23,301 bases of DNA from Pseudomonadota bacterium (GCA_023416575.1 JAEZHL010000061.1:1-23301); one strand, 5' to 3'; counted from the stretch's first letter, positions 14,502-22,643 are shown. Notes: generated from the letters alone by a model not told the origin. A program made the numbers and translations.

Positions 14502-15395
14502 TCAGCCTTCCATGACGGTTCGGATCACCTTTCCGATTTCGGCGATTGCAGCATTGCGGGCGTTGAACGAGGCGGTCGTTTCGGTCAGGTAAACCGCGGC
14601 GATAATCGGTTTGCGGCTCGGCGGCCACATCACAGCGATGATCGACCGCGCTCCGTGCCCGCCGGCGCCGGACCTGTCGGCGATGCGCCAACTCTTGGGC
14701 AGGCCGGCGCGGAGCATGGCATCCGACACTCTGTTGGCCATCATCCAATCAGTCAGTTGCTGGCGGGCCGCAGGAGAGAGCACATCGCCGAGAACGACCT
14801 TGCGGAGGCTGGCTGTAATCGCGTTGGGCGTCGTCGTGTCGCGCGGGTCGCCCGGCTTCGCCTCGTTGAGATCGGTCTCCCAGCGATCGAGCCGAGTGAC
14901 ACTGTCGCCGATCGATCGCATGAATGCGGTGAAGCCCTGCGGGCCGCCAATGCTGTCCAGTACGAGATTGGCAGCTGTATTGTCGCTGACGGCGAGCGTG
15001 GCCGCGCAGAGCTCCGTCAGTGTCATGCCGTCCCCGCCCACCCGCTTTTCGGTGATCGGCGAGTAGGTAAGGATATCGCTGGCCTGGAACGTGATGGAGC
15101 GGGAGAGGTCCACCGCGCCGGCATCGACACGGGCCAGCAGCGCCGCGACGGCCAGAGCCTTGAACGTGCTGTTGAGCGGGAACCGGGCATCGGCGTTGTG
15201 CTGCCAACTCCTGCCGGTCTCGTCATCGAAAACGGCAACGCCGACGCGCGCCTTCAGTCGTGTCTCGATCTCGGTGATCTTGCTGGTCAGCGGATCTGCG
15301 GCGGCGGCGGAGCGCCCGGGGTGGATGATCGCCGTGCCAGCAGCAACCGAGCCCAGCATGAGGGAGAAGCTGCGTCGTGTGATGGCCTGTTCCAA
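14502..15395 (-). CDS. bla: Class A beta-lactamase with Tat-type signal peptide
   Basis: A 297-aa serine beta-lactamase that opens beta-lactam rings in the periplasm. The N-terminus has a twin-arginine motif (TRRSFSL, Arg7-Arg8), a hydrophobic stretch and an Ala-rich cleavage region, so export by Tat is likely. Active-site motifs are STFK at 76-79, SDN at 137-139 and ETDLN at 173-177 on the omega loop (DRWETDLNEA, then RDTTTP). RSG at 241-243 replaces the usual K[TS]G. Arg250 corresponds to Ambler Arg244. Arg at position 234 recalls the CARB/PSE carbenicillinases. All catalytic residues are present, so it is probably active; the spectrum cannot be told. It begins with TTG at 15395, supported by GGAGG five bases upstream. 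No AmpR-type regulator or mobile element is adjacent, which suggests a resident chromosomal gene. Confidence 0.94.
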   Translation of the reverse strand: MEQAITRRSFSLMLGSVAAGTAIIHPGRSAAAADPLTSKITEIETRLKARVGVAVFDDETGRSWQHNADARFPLNSTFKALAVAALLARVDAGAVDLSRSITFQASDILTYSPITEKRVGGDGMTLTELCAATLAVSDNTAANLVLDSIGGPQGFTAFMRSIGDSVTRLDRWETDLNEAKPGDPRDTTTPNAITASLRKVVLGDVLSPAARQQLTDWMMANRVSDAMLRAGLPKSWRIADRSGAGGHGARSIIAVMWPPSRKPIIAAVYLTETTASFNARNAAIAEIGKVIRTVMEG

Positions 15396-15400
15396 GGTGT

Positions 15401-15405
15401 CCTCC
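15401..15405 (-). promoter_or_regulatory. Ribosome binding site fixing the TTG start of bla
   Basis: GGAGG on the minus strand ends five bases before the TTG at 15395-15393. The next in-frame ATG would remove the twin-arginine motif, so the TTG start is favoured both by the site and by the signal peptide. Confidence 0.75.
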
Positions 15406-15465
15406 GAACTCGGTGTATCGGGCAGTCCGGTATGAGCGAATCGGGGCGGATTTCTGGTGGGCTGC

Positions 15466-16203
15466 CTAGATCAGCCGCAGCCCTCTGAGGCTGGCGTGAC
15501 CTTCGCGCCCGACGATGATGTGATCGTGGACCGTGACACCGAGAGGCTTCGCGGCCTCAATGATCTGTTTCGTCATGTCGATATCGGCGCGCGACGGCGT
15601 TGGATCGCCGGACGGATGATTGTGGACGAGGATAATGGCTGTTGCCGACAGCTCCAGCGCCCGCTTGACCACCTCGCGCACGTACACGGGGGTATGGTCG
15701 ACGGTTCCTTGCTGCTGCACCTCGTCGGCGATGAGCTGGTTCCGCTTGTCGAGGAACAGGATGCGGAACTGCTCGCGAGCCTCGAAACCCATCGCGGCGC
15801 GGCAGTAGTCGAGCACCTGCTTCCAGGATGAGAGGGCGGGCCGGCCTATGATCTGCCCCCGCATGAGGCGCAGCGCGGCGGCGCGGACAATTTTCAACTC
15901 GGTGATCACGGCATCGCCGACGTCCTTGACCTCGGCCAGTCGCGTTTCGGGCGCATTGATAACCTCGGCGAAGCTGCCGAACCGGGCGATCAGGCGTTTT
16001 GCGAGATCTTTGGTATCGCGCCGCGGGACGGCGCGGAACAGGACGAGCTCCAGCAGCTCGTAATCGGGCAACGCATCGGCCCCGCCGCTCTTGAAGCGCT
16101 CACGCAGCCGGCTCCGGTGCCCTAGATAGCTCGGGCCCGGCCCCTCGAAAAAGGAGCCCTGGCCGCTTTTGCCGGATGCGTTTTTACTGTCCGCCCCTGC
16201 CAT
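15466..16203 (-). CDS. radC: RadC family (JAMM/MPN+) protein
   Basis: A 245-aa RadC-family protein. A helix-hairpin-helix-like region (LAEVKDVGDAVITELKIVRA) lies near 89-108. The C-terminal MPN domain carries the JAMM metal site: His194, His196, Ser204 and Asp207 in HNHPSGDPTPSRAD. The family was named for DNA repair, but that link has been questioned and the true activity is unknown. It lies 33 bases downstream of map, an arrangement common in Hyphomicrobiales, and 70 bases upstream of bla, so the three may share transcription. Confidence 0.94.
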   Translation of the reverse strand: MAGADSKNASGKSGQGSFFEGPGPSYLGHRSRLRERFKSGGADALPDYELLELVLFRAVPRRDTKDLAKRLIARFGSFAEVINAPETRLAEVKDVGDAVITELKIVRAAALRLMRGQIIGRPALSSWKQVLDYCRAAMGFEAREQFRILFLDKRNQLIADEVQQQGTVDHTPVYVREVVKRALELSATAIILVHNHPSGDPTPSRADIDMTKQIIEAAKPLGVTVHDHIIVGREGHASLRGLRLI

Positions 16204-16236
16204 GGGCTTGCCCCCCGCAGCAAACCCTGCCCTGCA

Positions 16237-17049
16237 TCAGCCCGGCTTGTGCAGCCCGGCCGGCGAATAGGTGAAGACCTCGCAGCCCGTCTCGGTGACA
16301 CCGACGGCATGCTCGAACTGTGCAGACAACTCGCGGTCGCGCGTCACGGCGGTCCAGCCATCGGGCAGCATCTTCACGTGCGGCTTGCCGAGATTGATCA
16401 TCGGCTCGATGGTGAAGAGCATCCCGGGCTTGAGCTCAGGACCCTCGCCGGCCTTGCCGTAATGCAGAATGTTGGGGCGGTCGTGAAACACGCGGCCGAG
16501 CCCGTGTCCGCAGAAGTCCCGAACCACGCTGCAGCGCTCAGCCTCTGCGTAGGCTTGGATCGCCGCGCCGATGTGCCCGGTGGTATGGCCCGGCTTCACG
16601 GCCGCGATACCGCGCATCAGCGCTTCGTATGTGACGTCGATCAGCCGTTGCGCCCGCCGGCTGATGGCGCCCACAGGATACATGCGGCTCGTGTCCCCAT
16701 GCCAACCGTCGACGATCAGCGTCACGTCGATGTTGACGATATCTCCCTCGCGCAGTGGCTTCGGCCCGGGAATTCCGTGGCAGACGACGTGGTTGATCGA
16801 AGTGCAGCACGACTTCTGATACCCACGATAATTGAGAGTCGCCGGAATAGCGCCATGATCCATTGCGAACTCGAACACGAGGTCGTCGAGCCGCTCGGTG
16901 CTGACACCCGGGACCACGTAGGGGGCCAACATGTCGAGGGCCGCGGCGGCAAGCTGTCCGGCCTTATGCATGCCCGCGAACGCCTCGGGGCCATGAAGCC
17001 TGATGCGGCCGTCGCGCTGTTCAGCGTGATCGAGATCGTAATTTGACAT
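16237..17049 (-). CDS. map: Type I methionine aminopeptidase
   Basis: Map removes the initiator methionine from nascent proteins when the second residue is small. The 270-aa protein carries all five metal ligands: Asp108, Asp119, His182 (FCGHGLG), Glu215 (TIEPM) and Glu246 (QFEHAVG). It also has the substrate-contacting His91 (VCHGIP). The cluster NIDVT with GWHGDTSRM is typical of the type I form, without a zinc-finger extension. It starts 100 bases from a divergent small secreted protein gene and leads into radC. Confidence 0.97.
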   Translation of the reverse strand: MSNYDLDHAEQRDGRIRLHGPEAFAGMHKAGQLAAAALDMLAPYVVPGVSTERLDDLVFEFAMDHGAIPATLNYRGYQKSCCTSINHVVCHGIPGPKPLREGDIVNIDVTLIVDGWHGDTSRMYPVGAISRRAQRLIDVTYEALMRGIAAVKPGHTTGHIGAAIQAYAEAERCSVVRDFCGHGLGRVFHDRPNILHYGKAGEGPELKPGMLFTIEPMINLGKPHVKMLPDGWTAVTRDRELSAQFEHAVGVTETGCEVFTYSPAGLHKPG

Positions 17050-17149
17050 GGGATGGATGCTTCGTCGTCAGGAGCGGTGGCGCACAAGAACAATTTAGTG
17101 CAATTGGCCTGCCGCGCAATGATGCATCCGGAAAATCGGGAAAGTCGAA

Positions 17150-17536
17150 ATGGTCACACGCATGCTCGCAATGCCTGCTGTCGCGGTTCTGCTCGCAGCG
17201 CCGGCTGCTGCCGGGCAGCTCCCGAGCTGGGACATCAACGAGATTTGCCGGGGCGACAGCGCGCCGGGCCAGTGCCGCCTGGCGGAGGGTCGTGCGCGCA
17301 GTGCCGTCACGGGAAGCTGGGGCGTGCTGCTGCCGGCCATCCAGGCAGCCTGCCTCGATGCCACCCGCGCGCCCGCCGACCAGAGCTGGCGGGAGCTGGC
17401 CGGTTGCATCGAGATCAAGACGCTCAACGGCAAGCAGCAGCGGGCAATGGCGACCCGGCTCACGCTTTCGCAACCCGAGCCGGTTCAGGAGCCAGCCGCC
17501 GCGTCGGATGCGCCCTCAGAGTCGAAAGTGGAGTGA
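17150..17536 (+). CDS. Small secreted protein of unknown function with four cysteines
   Basis: I do not recognise a named family. The 128-aa product starts with a clear Sec-type signal (MVTRMLAMPAVAVLLAAPAAAG) and probable cleavage near residue 22. The mature part has Cys33, Cys42, Cys68 and Cys86, enough for two disulfides, and Trp27, Trp57 and Trp80. A Pro/Glu/Ala/Ser-rich tail follows residue 105 and looks disordered. The spacing of C(33)RGDSAPGQC(42) hints at a small disulfide-stabilised helical domain. It diverges from map and its stop is six bases from the stop of the convergent carbamoyltransferase gene. Start and frame are supported by the signal peptide and a GGGAAAG tract upstream. 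Confidence 0.75.
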   Translation: MVTRMLAMPAVAVLLAAPAAAGQLPSWDINEICRGDSAPGQCRLAEGRARSAVTGSWGVLLPAIQAACLDATRAPADQSWRELAGCIEIKTLNGKQQRAMATRLTLSQPEPVQEPAAASDAPSESKVE

Positions 17537-17542
17537 CCCTGC

Positions 17543-19291
17543 TCAGGCTGGGACCGTGCGTGCGCTCTTCTTGGATCCCGTCGAGGTCCGGCCGCTCGTG
17601 TAGTAGTTGCCCATGACGAGGACATCGATATTGGTTCGGAGGTAGCAAGAGACCGCGTGCCAGGGGTTCTCGACGATCGGCTCCTGCCGGTTGAAGCTCG
17701 TGTTCAACAGCACGGGGACGCCAGTCATCCGGCAGAACGCCTCGATGACACCGTAGTAGCGGGGGTTGGCGCTGCGCTCGACGGTTTGGATGCGCCCTGT
17801 GCCATCGACGTGAACCGCCGCGGGGATGAGGTGAACCTTGTCCGCCCGCACCCGGGGCGCCAGCGTCATGAACGGGTCGGGCTGGTCGATGATAAAGAAC
17901 TCCGCTGCCCGTTCGGAGAGCACTGCCGGGGCGAACGGCCGGAAGGGCTCGCGATATTTAACCCGCGCGTTGATCAGATCTTTCGTCTCCAGCCGGCGAG
18001 GGTCGGCGAGAATGGAGCGATTCCCGAGGGCACGCGGTCCCATCTCGGAGCGGCCCTGGAACCAGCCAACGATTTTGCCAGAGGCGAGATCGCCCGCGAC
18101 GCGTTCGAGCAGTTCCGCCTCCTCCATGCGGACGCCGACGAGCCCTGACTCGGCGAGCGCCGTTTTGATGTCGTGGTCGCTGTACTGCGGGCCGTAGTAG
18201 GGGTGCGTCAGCTCGAAGGCGCGCGGCCGGCCAAGGGTCTGATGATAGTGCCAGAGGGCGCTGCCGAACGGCGCGCCGGTATCGGAGGCGCACGGTGGCA
18301 CCCAAACCCGGTCGAACCCGGCCTCGGCGAGAACGCGCGCGTTGGCCACGCAATTGAGCGCCACGCCGCCGCTGATGCACAGCTCGCGCAGGCCAGTCGC
18401 GCGGCGTAGCTCCCGTGCCATGTGCAACACGATATCCTCGGTCACGACCTGCAGGGCGCGGGCAATGTCGCGATGCCGGTCGGTGAGCTCCTCGCCAGGG
18501 CGGCGGGGCGGGCCGAACACCTCGAAGAAACGACGCTTGAAGGGCTTCAGCTCGCCGAAGGCATCGAAATCGAAATAGTCGAAATTGACTTGGTAGCGCC
18601 CGTCCGGCGTCGGCCGGACGAGGTCCCGGAAGGCTGCAACGTAGGAGTCGCCGCCGTAGGCGGCCAGCGCCATGACCTTGCCTTCCTCGGAGAACTCGAA
18701 CCCGAGATATTTGGTCACGACCGTGTAGACCATACCGATCGAGTTGAAGATGTCGGTGTACCAGAGGCGCTCGAGCTGGTTGCCGCGGCCGATGTAGGCG
18801 CTCGTCGAGGCATCGTCTCCGAAGCCGTCCATCACGAGCACGGCGGCTTCATCAAAAGGGCTCACGAAGAAGATCGCGGCGTGAGCATCGTGGTGGCTGA
18901 CACCGACGATCGGTGGCAGATCGCGGGCGCGGATTCTGAACCGGCGCGTGAGCTTACGTGTCAGATAGGCGTTGAGCCGGACGATTTCGTTATCCTGCGG
19001 TGCATGCGAGGCCTGCAGGATGAGGCTGAGGCTCCACGGCATGCGGCCGAGAACCGCCTTCGTGAAGGTCTGGCGCAGGCGCGTCACGTCCCAGGGGGTC
19101 GTGATGACATCGACGTGCTTGAGCCCCTCGGCACCCTTGCCGATGGCGGCCTCCAGCGCCCGCTTTGGGAAAATCTTGGTGCGTTTCTCTCGGTAGACCC
19201 GTTCTTCCTCGAGGATGAGTTGAGGAATTCCATCCTGCAGAAGGGCCACTCCGCTGTCGTGGGTAGCGCCGACAAGTCCGAGTATCCGCAC
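17543..19291 (-). CDS. Carbamoyltransferase of the NodU/CmcH/TobZ family
   Basis: A 582-aa O-carbamoyltransferase that uses carbamoyl phosphate and ATP, through carbamoyl-adenylate, to carbamoylate a hydroxyl group. The N-terminal Kae1-like domain has GLVGATHDSGVALL, the iron-site motif HHDAH (HxxxH) and MDGFGDDAS, with GGVALNCVAN and ASDTGAPFGSALW further on. The C-terminal domain has QGRSEMGPRALGNRSILADP and PVLLNTSFN. Known members act on Nod factors or antibiotics; the acceptor here is unknown, as no glycosyltransferase, nod gene or antibiotic cluster is adjacent. The start is GTG at 19291 with GGGGG upstream. The gene converges on the small secreted protein gene and lies between it and palindromic repeats. 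Confidence 0.92.
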   Translation of the reverse strand: MRILGLVGATHDSGVALLQDGIPQLILEEERVYREKRTKIFPKRALEAAIGKGAEGLKHVDVITTPWDVTRLRQTFTKAVLGRMPWSLSLILQASHAPQDNEIVRLNAYLTRKLTRRFRIRARDLPPIVGVSHHDAHAAIFFVSPFDEAAVLVMDGFGDDASTSAYIGRGNQLERLWYTDIFNSIGMVYTVVTKYLGFEFSEEGKVMALAAYGGDSYVAAFRDLVRPTPDGRYQVNFDYFDFDAFGELKPFKRRFFEVFGPPRRPGEELTDRHRDIARALQVVTEDIVLHMARELRRATGLRELCISGGVALNCVANARVLAEAGFDRVWVPPCASDTGAPFGSALWHYHQTLGRPRAFELTHPYYGPQYSDHDIKTALAESGLVGVRMEEAELLERVAGDLASGKIVGWFQGRSEMGPRALGNRSILADPRRLETKDLINARVKYREPFRPFAPAVLSERAAEFFIIDQPDPFMTLAPRVRADKVHLIPAAVHVDGTGRIQTVERSANPRYYGVIEAFCRMTGVPVLLNTSFNRQEPIVENPWHAVSCYLRTNIDVLVMGNYYTSGRTSTGSKKSARTVPA

Positions 19292-19317
19292 CTGACCCCC
19301 ATCCCGCTGATAGCAGG

Positions 19318-19340
19318 CTAGCCCACGCGCAGCGGGCTAG
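19318..19340. repeat. Inverted repeat between secA and the carbamoyltransferase gene
   Basis: CTAGCCC (19318-19324) and GGGCTAG (19334-19340) are perfect seven-base arms around nine bases. The adjoining CTAGAGCATTCCG resembles, from memory, the start of intergenic repeats common in Hyphomicrobiales genomes. It lies just upstream of the carbamoyltransferase start. Confidence 0.45.
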
Positions 19341-19371
19341 AGCATTCCGACTGGCACCGAAGCGCGTCAGC

Positions 19372-19403
19372 GGCCCCTCGGGGGCCACTCTCCCTGGGGA
19401 GAG
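19372..19403. repeat. Paired palindromes, REP-like extragenic element / possible secA terminator
   Basis: Two adjacent hairpins abut: GGCCCC-TCG-GGGGCC (19372-19386) and CTCTCCC-TG-GGGAGAG (19388-19403). The CTCTCCC...GGGAGAG unit resembles widespread proteobacterial extragenic palindromes. They lie 61 bases beyond the secA stop, so they could also end or stabilise the secA transcript, though no T-tract follows. Only one copy is in this window, so the repeat status is inferred. Confidence 0.5.
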
Positions 19404-19463
19404 GTAATGACGTGCTTCGGCGCTTATTCAGCTTGCGTCGGAATACTAGAGGAGCGACGCGGC

Positions 19464-22283
19464 TTAGTCATGCCGCCCATGACAGTGTTTGTACTTTTTC
19501 CCGGAGCCGCAGGGGCAGGGGGCGTTGCGGGAGACCTTGCCCCAGGTTGCAGGATCACGCGGATCGACCTGTGCCGAGCCGCGCCGCGTCTGCAGGGGCG
19601 CGGCGCGACGATCGCCTCCGACTTCCTCGGCCGCAAGCGCCGCATCGGCCATGGCGAACTCATCCATCCCCGTGGTCGGGTCGATGTGATGGGCTTCCAT
19701 CGTCGGAAGCTCAACCGGCTGCAACGAGGGCTGCTCTTCCGGCGGCGCCAGCTCGACGTGCATGAGCTGTCCCGTGACCGCCTCACGCAGCTTGGCCAGC
19801 ATGGCCTGGAAGAGGGTGAAGGCCTCGGTCTTGTACTCGTTCAGCGGATCGCGCTGACCGAAAGCGCGGAACCCGATCACCTGGCGCAGGTGCTCTAGCG
19901 TGACGAGGTGCTCCCGCCACAGGTGGTCCAGCGTCTGCAGCAGAACCATCTTCTCGATCTGGCGGAAAATCTCGGAGCCGATGTCGGCCTCCTTCTTCGC
20001 GGCCTTGGCAGCCGCCGCCTCGAGCACCCGCTCGCGGATCTCCTGGTCGGCGATGCCTTCCTCCGCCGCCCAGTCGACGATCGGCAGGTCGAGCCCGAGG
20101 ATATTCCGCACCTCCTCCTGGAGACCGGCAGCATCCCACTGTTCCGCGTAGGCGTTCTCGGGGATGTGGCGCTTGACCAGCTCCTCGATCACCTCATTGC
20201 GCATGTCGGTGATCGCTTCGCTGACGTCGTCCTGGCCCATGATGTCGATGCGCTGGTCGAAGATGACCTTGCGCTGATCGTTCATCACGTCGTCGTACTT
20301 CAGGATCTGCTTGCGGATGTCGAAGTTGCGGGCCTCGACCTTGCGCTGGGCCATCTCGAGCGACTTGTTCATCCACGGATGGATGATGGCCTCGCCCTCC
20401 TGCAAGCCGAGCGTGCGCAGCACGCCGTCCATACGGTTCGAGCCGAAGATGCGCATCAGGTCATCTTCGAGGGACAGATAGAACTTCGAGCGGCCAGGAT
20501 CGCCCTGACGTCCTGAGCGGCCGCGGAGCTGGTTGTCGACGCGGCGGCTCTCGTGCCGTTCCGTGCCGATCACATAGAGCCCGCCGGGTTTGACGACCGT
20601 CTTGGCTGGCTTGTTGCCCTTCGCCGGCTCGACCTCGACGACCTCCTCGGCCTTGAGGACCAGCTCACGGTTCTTGGCGACCTCCTCGATGATCTCCTGG
20701 GTCCGCTTCGCCTTCTCGGCCTCGTCGAGACCAGCAGTCTCCTGCTGGACGCGCATCTGCGCGTTGCCGCCGAGCTGAATGTCGGTGCCGCGGCCGGCCA
20801 TGTTGGTGGCGATCGTCACCGCGCCCGGCACGCCGGCCTGTGCGATGATGTAGGCTTCCTGCTCGTGATAGCGGGCGTTCAGAACCTGATGGGGCACGCC
20901 CTTCTGCTTCAGCCGTTCCGAGAGAATCTCGCTCTTCTCGATCGACACGGTGCCGACGAGCACGGGCTGGCCGCGCTTCTGGGCAGACTCGACCTCGCGG
21001 ATGATCGCGTCCCACTTCTCGTCCGCGGTCCGGTAGATCTCGTCGTCCTCGTCGGCGCGCGCGATGGGAAGGTTGGTCGGGATCTCGATGACGTCGAGGC
21101 CGTAGATGTCCAGGAACTCGTCGGCCTCTGTGGCCGCCGTGCCAGTCATGCCGCCGAGCTTTTCATAGAGTCGGAAGTAGTTCTGGAAGGTGATCGAGGC
21201 CAGCGTCTGGTTCTCGGGCTGGATTTCGACCTTCTCCTTGGCCTCGAGTGCCTGGTGCAGACCTTCGGAATAGCGCCGGCCGGGCATCATGCGGCCGGTG
21301 AACTCGTCGATGATGACGACCTGACCCGCCTTGACGATGTAGTCGCGGTCGCGCTGGAACAGCTTGTGCGCCTTGAGGGCCTGGTTGACGTGATGGACGA
21401 CCGTCACGTTCTCGATGTCGTAGAGCGTCGAGCCCTTCAGCAGGCCGGCAGCCTCCAGCATCTGCTCGATCTTCTCGCTGCCCGACTCGGAGAGCGACAC
21501 CGAGCGCTGCTTCTCGTCGAGCTCGTAGTCCTCCTTGGCAAGCCGCGGCATGAAGGCGTCAATGGCGTTGTAGAGGTCCGCACGGTCTTCGACCGGGCCG
21601 GAAATGATGAGCGGCGTGCGCGCCTCGTCGATGAGGATCGAGTCCACCTCGTCGACGATCGCGAAGGAATGTCCGCGCTGGACCATCTCGTTGCGACTCA
21701 TCTTCATGTTGTCGCGGAGATAGTCGAACCCGAGCTCGTTATTCGTGCCGTAGGTGATGTCGCAGGCGTACTGGGCGTGCCGCTGCGCGTCATCGAGCTC
21801 GTGCACGATGCAGCCGACGCTGAGACCGAGGAACTTGTAGATTTCCCCCATCCAGGCGGCGTCGCGCTTGGCCAGATAATCATTGATGGTGACGACGTGG
21901 ACGCCGTGTCCGGTCAGGGCATTGAGGTAGACCGGCAGGGTCGAGACCAGCGTCTTACCTTCGCCGGTCTTCATTTCGGCGATCTTGCCCTCGTGCAGGA
22001 CCATGCCGCCCATGAGCTGCACGTCGAAGTGGCGCTGGCCGAGCGTGCGCTTGGCCGCTTCGCGCACGGTGGCGAAGGCCGGCACGAGGAGATCGTCGAG
22101 CGATTTGCCCGCCGCGAGTTGCTGGCGGAACTGTTCCGTTCGGGCGCGAAGCTGCTCGTCCGTCAGGGCGGCGAGCTCCGGCTCGAGCTCGTTGATGGCG
22201 GCAACTTTGGCTCGGTATGACTTGACCTTACGATCGTTCGCCGATCCGAAAACCTTCGCCGCCAGCGAGCCGAGTGAAAGCAT
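19464..22283 (-). CDS. secA: Preprotein translocase ATPase SecA
   Basis: SecA is the motor ATPase that drives unfolded preproteins through SecYEG. The 939-aa protein has the Walker A segment MKTGEGKT at 104-111 and the DEVD helicase motif (IVDEVDSILIDEARTPL). The preprotein-binding and second nucleotide domains follow (TNMAGRGTDIQLGG, RGRSGRQGDPG), then the helical scaffold/wing. A C-terminal zinc motif CPCGSGKKYKHCH (Cys923, Cys925, Cys934, His935) binds SecB and phospholipids. The Met at 22283 (MLSLGSLAAKVFGS) matches the family, with AAGGA nine bases upstream; an ATG two codons earlier has poor spacing. The open frame continuing to 22457 is non-coding leader. The gene diverges from a periplasmic isomerase and has a structured leader. 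Confidence 0.98.
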   Translation of the reverse strand: MLSLGSLAAKVFGSANDRKVKSYRAKVAAINELEPELAALTDEQLRARTEQFRQQLAAGKSLDDLLVPAFATVREAAKRTLGQRHFDVQLMGGMVLHEGKIAEMKTGEGKTLVSTLPVYLNALTGHGVHVVTINDYLAKRDAAWMGEIYKFLGLSVGCIVHELDDAQRHAQYACDITYGTNNELGFDYLRDNMKMSRNEMVQRGHSFAIVDEVDSILIDEARTPLIISGPVEDRADLYNAIDAFMPRLAKEDYELDEKQRSVSLSESGSEKIEQMLEAAGLLKGSTLYDIENVTVVHHVNQALKAHKLFQRDRDYIVKAGQVVIIDEFTGRMMPGRRYSEGLHQALEAKEKVEIQPENQTLASITFQNYFRLYEKLGGMTGTAATEADEFLDIYGLDVIEIPTNLPIARADEDDEIYRTADEKWDAIIREVESAQKRGQPVLVGTVSIEKSEILSERLKQKGVPHQVLNARYHEQEAYIIAQAGVPGAVTIATNMAGRGTDIQLGGNAQMRVQQETAGLDEAEKAKRTQEIIEEVAKNRELVLKAEEVVEVEPAKGNKPAKTVVKPGGLYVIGTERHESRRVDNQLRGRSGRQGDPGRSKFYLSLEDDLMRIFGSNRMDGVLRTLGLQEGEAIIHPWMNKSLEMAQRKVEARNFDIRKQILKYDDVMNDQRKVIFDQRIDIMGQDDVSEAITDMRNEVIEELVKRHIPENAYAEQWDAAGLQEEVRNILGLDLPIVDWAAEEGIADQEIRERVLEAAAAKAAKKEADIGSEIFRQIEKMVLLQTLDHLWREHLVTLEHLRQVIGFRAFGQRDPLNEYKTEAFTLFQAMLAKLREAVTGQLMHVELAPPEEQPSLQPVELPTMEAHHIDPTTGMDEFAMADAALAAEEVGGDRRAAPLQTRRGSAQVDPRDPATWGKVSRNAPCPCGSGKKYKHCHGRHD

Positions 22284-22320
22284 GTGCATCGATCCTTGCA
22301 GGCAAAACCAGCGCCATTGG

Positions 22321-22371
22321 ACCCGGTCACACGTGTTCGCGCCAGGGGAACAACACGGGTGCTGACCGGGT
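22321..22371 (-). promoter_or_regulatory. Large stem-loop in the secA 5' leader
   Basis: On the minus strand ACCCGGTCA and TGACCGGGT form a perfect nine-base outer stem. After a one-base bulge, CAC/GTG pair, then after a C-T mismatch CGTGTT/AACACG pair, closing a 14-base loop (GTTCCCCTGGCGCG). In all 18 pairs form within 51 bases. It starts about 50 bases downstream of the predicted -10 element and ends 37 bases before the secA start codon. No T-run follows, so it is not an intrinsic terminator. It may be a structured RNA element or a DNA-binding dyad. Confidence 0.6.
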
Positions 22372-22427
22372 GAATGCGCAAACAGGCTCGAGCGGGCGAC
22401 CCTACGCCAGGGAGTGCTCGTAGCCGA

Positions 22428-22457
22428 GAGATAAGAAGTCGGACCGGCAAATGTCAA
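22428..22457 (-). promoter_or_regulatory. Candidate secA promoter
   Basis: A perfect -35 hexamer TTGACA (22452-22457) is followed after 18 bases by TATCTC (22428-22433), or after 17 bases by TTATCT. The -10 match is weak, as is common in alphaproteobacteria. It would give a secA leader of roughly 140 bases containing the large hairpin. Confidence 0.55.
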
Positions 22458-22643
22458 TCAATCGAACGCGACAGTTGGTCGTGCGCGGTCTCGTCAAAAT
22501 CCCGTCACCTCTACGAATGTTAACTTGGCAAAGTGGAACTGCAGGTCTAACCATCGGGCTGGCCTACATTCTATAACTGCGGTGTTCATGTTGCGTTTCT
22601 CGCGCGGCTGCCCGTTTTCGTGACCGATAAGGAACAGATTTCC

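Larger units (their letters stand above)
22284..22643. other. 360-base divergent regulatory region between secA and the PpiC-type gene
   Basis: No gene is visible here. It holds the secA leader with a large hairpin, a good candidate secA promoter, and the promoter region of the isomerase gene. For the latter only a weak match is seen on the plus strand: TTGGCA at 22525-22530, 17 bases, then TAACCA. An isolated TATAAC at 22572-22577 lacks a partner -35. Confidence 0.7.

Noticed and set aside
17543..19291. Carbamoyltransferase as a nodulation gene (nodU)
   Set aside because: No nod box or other nod gene is present; the family is broader than nodulation, so only the family name is given.
20553..22220. 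555-codon open frame on the plus strand opposite secA
   Set aside because: It is antisense to the unmistakable SecA coding sequence; its composition (many Asp, His, Arg, Leu, Val) is what GC-rich reverse frames give, and no domain motif is visible.
22284..22457. N-terminal extension of SecA up to a TTG at 22457
   Set aside because: That TTG is the start of the TTGACA -35 candidate, the added residues are not SecA-like, and the 22283 start has a good ribosome site and the family N-terminus.
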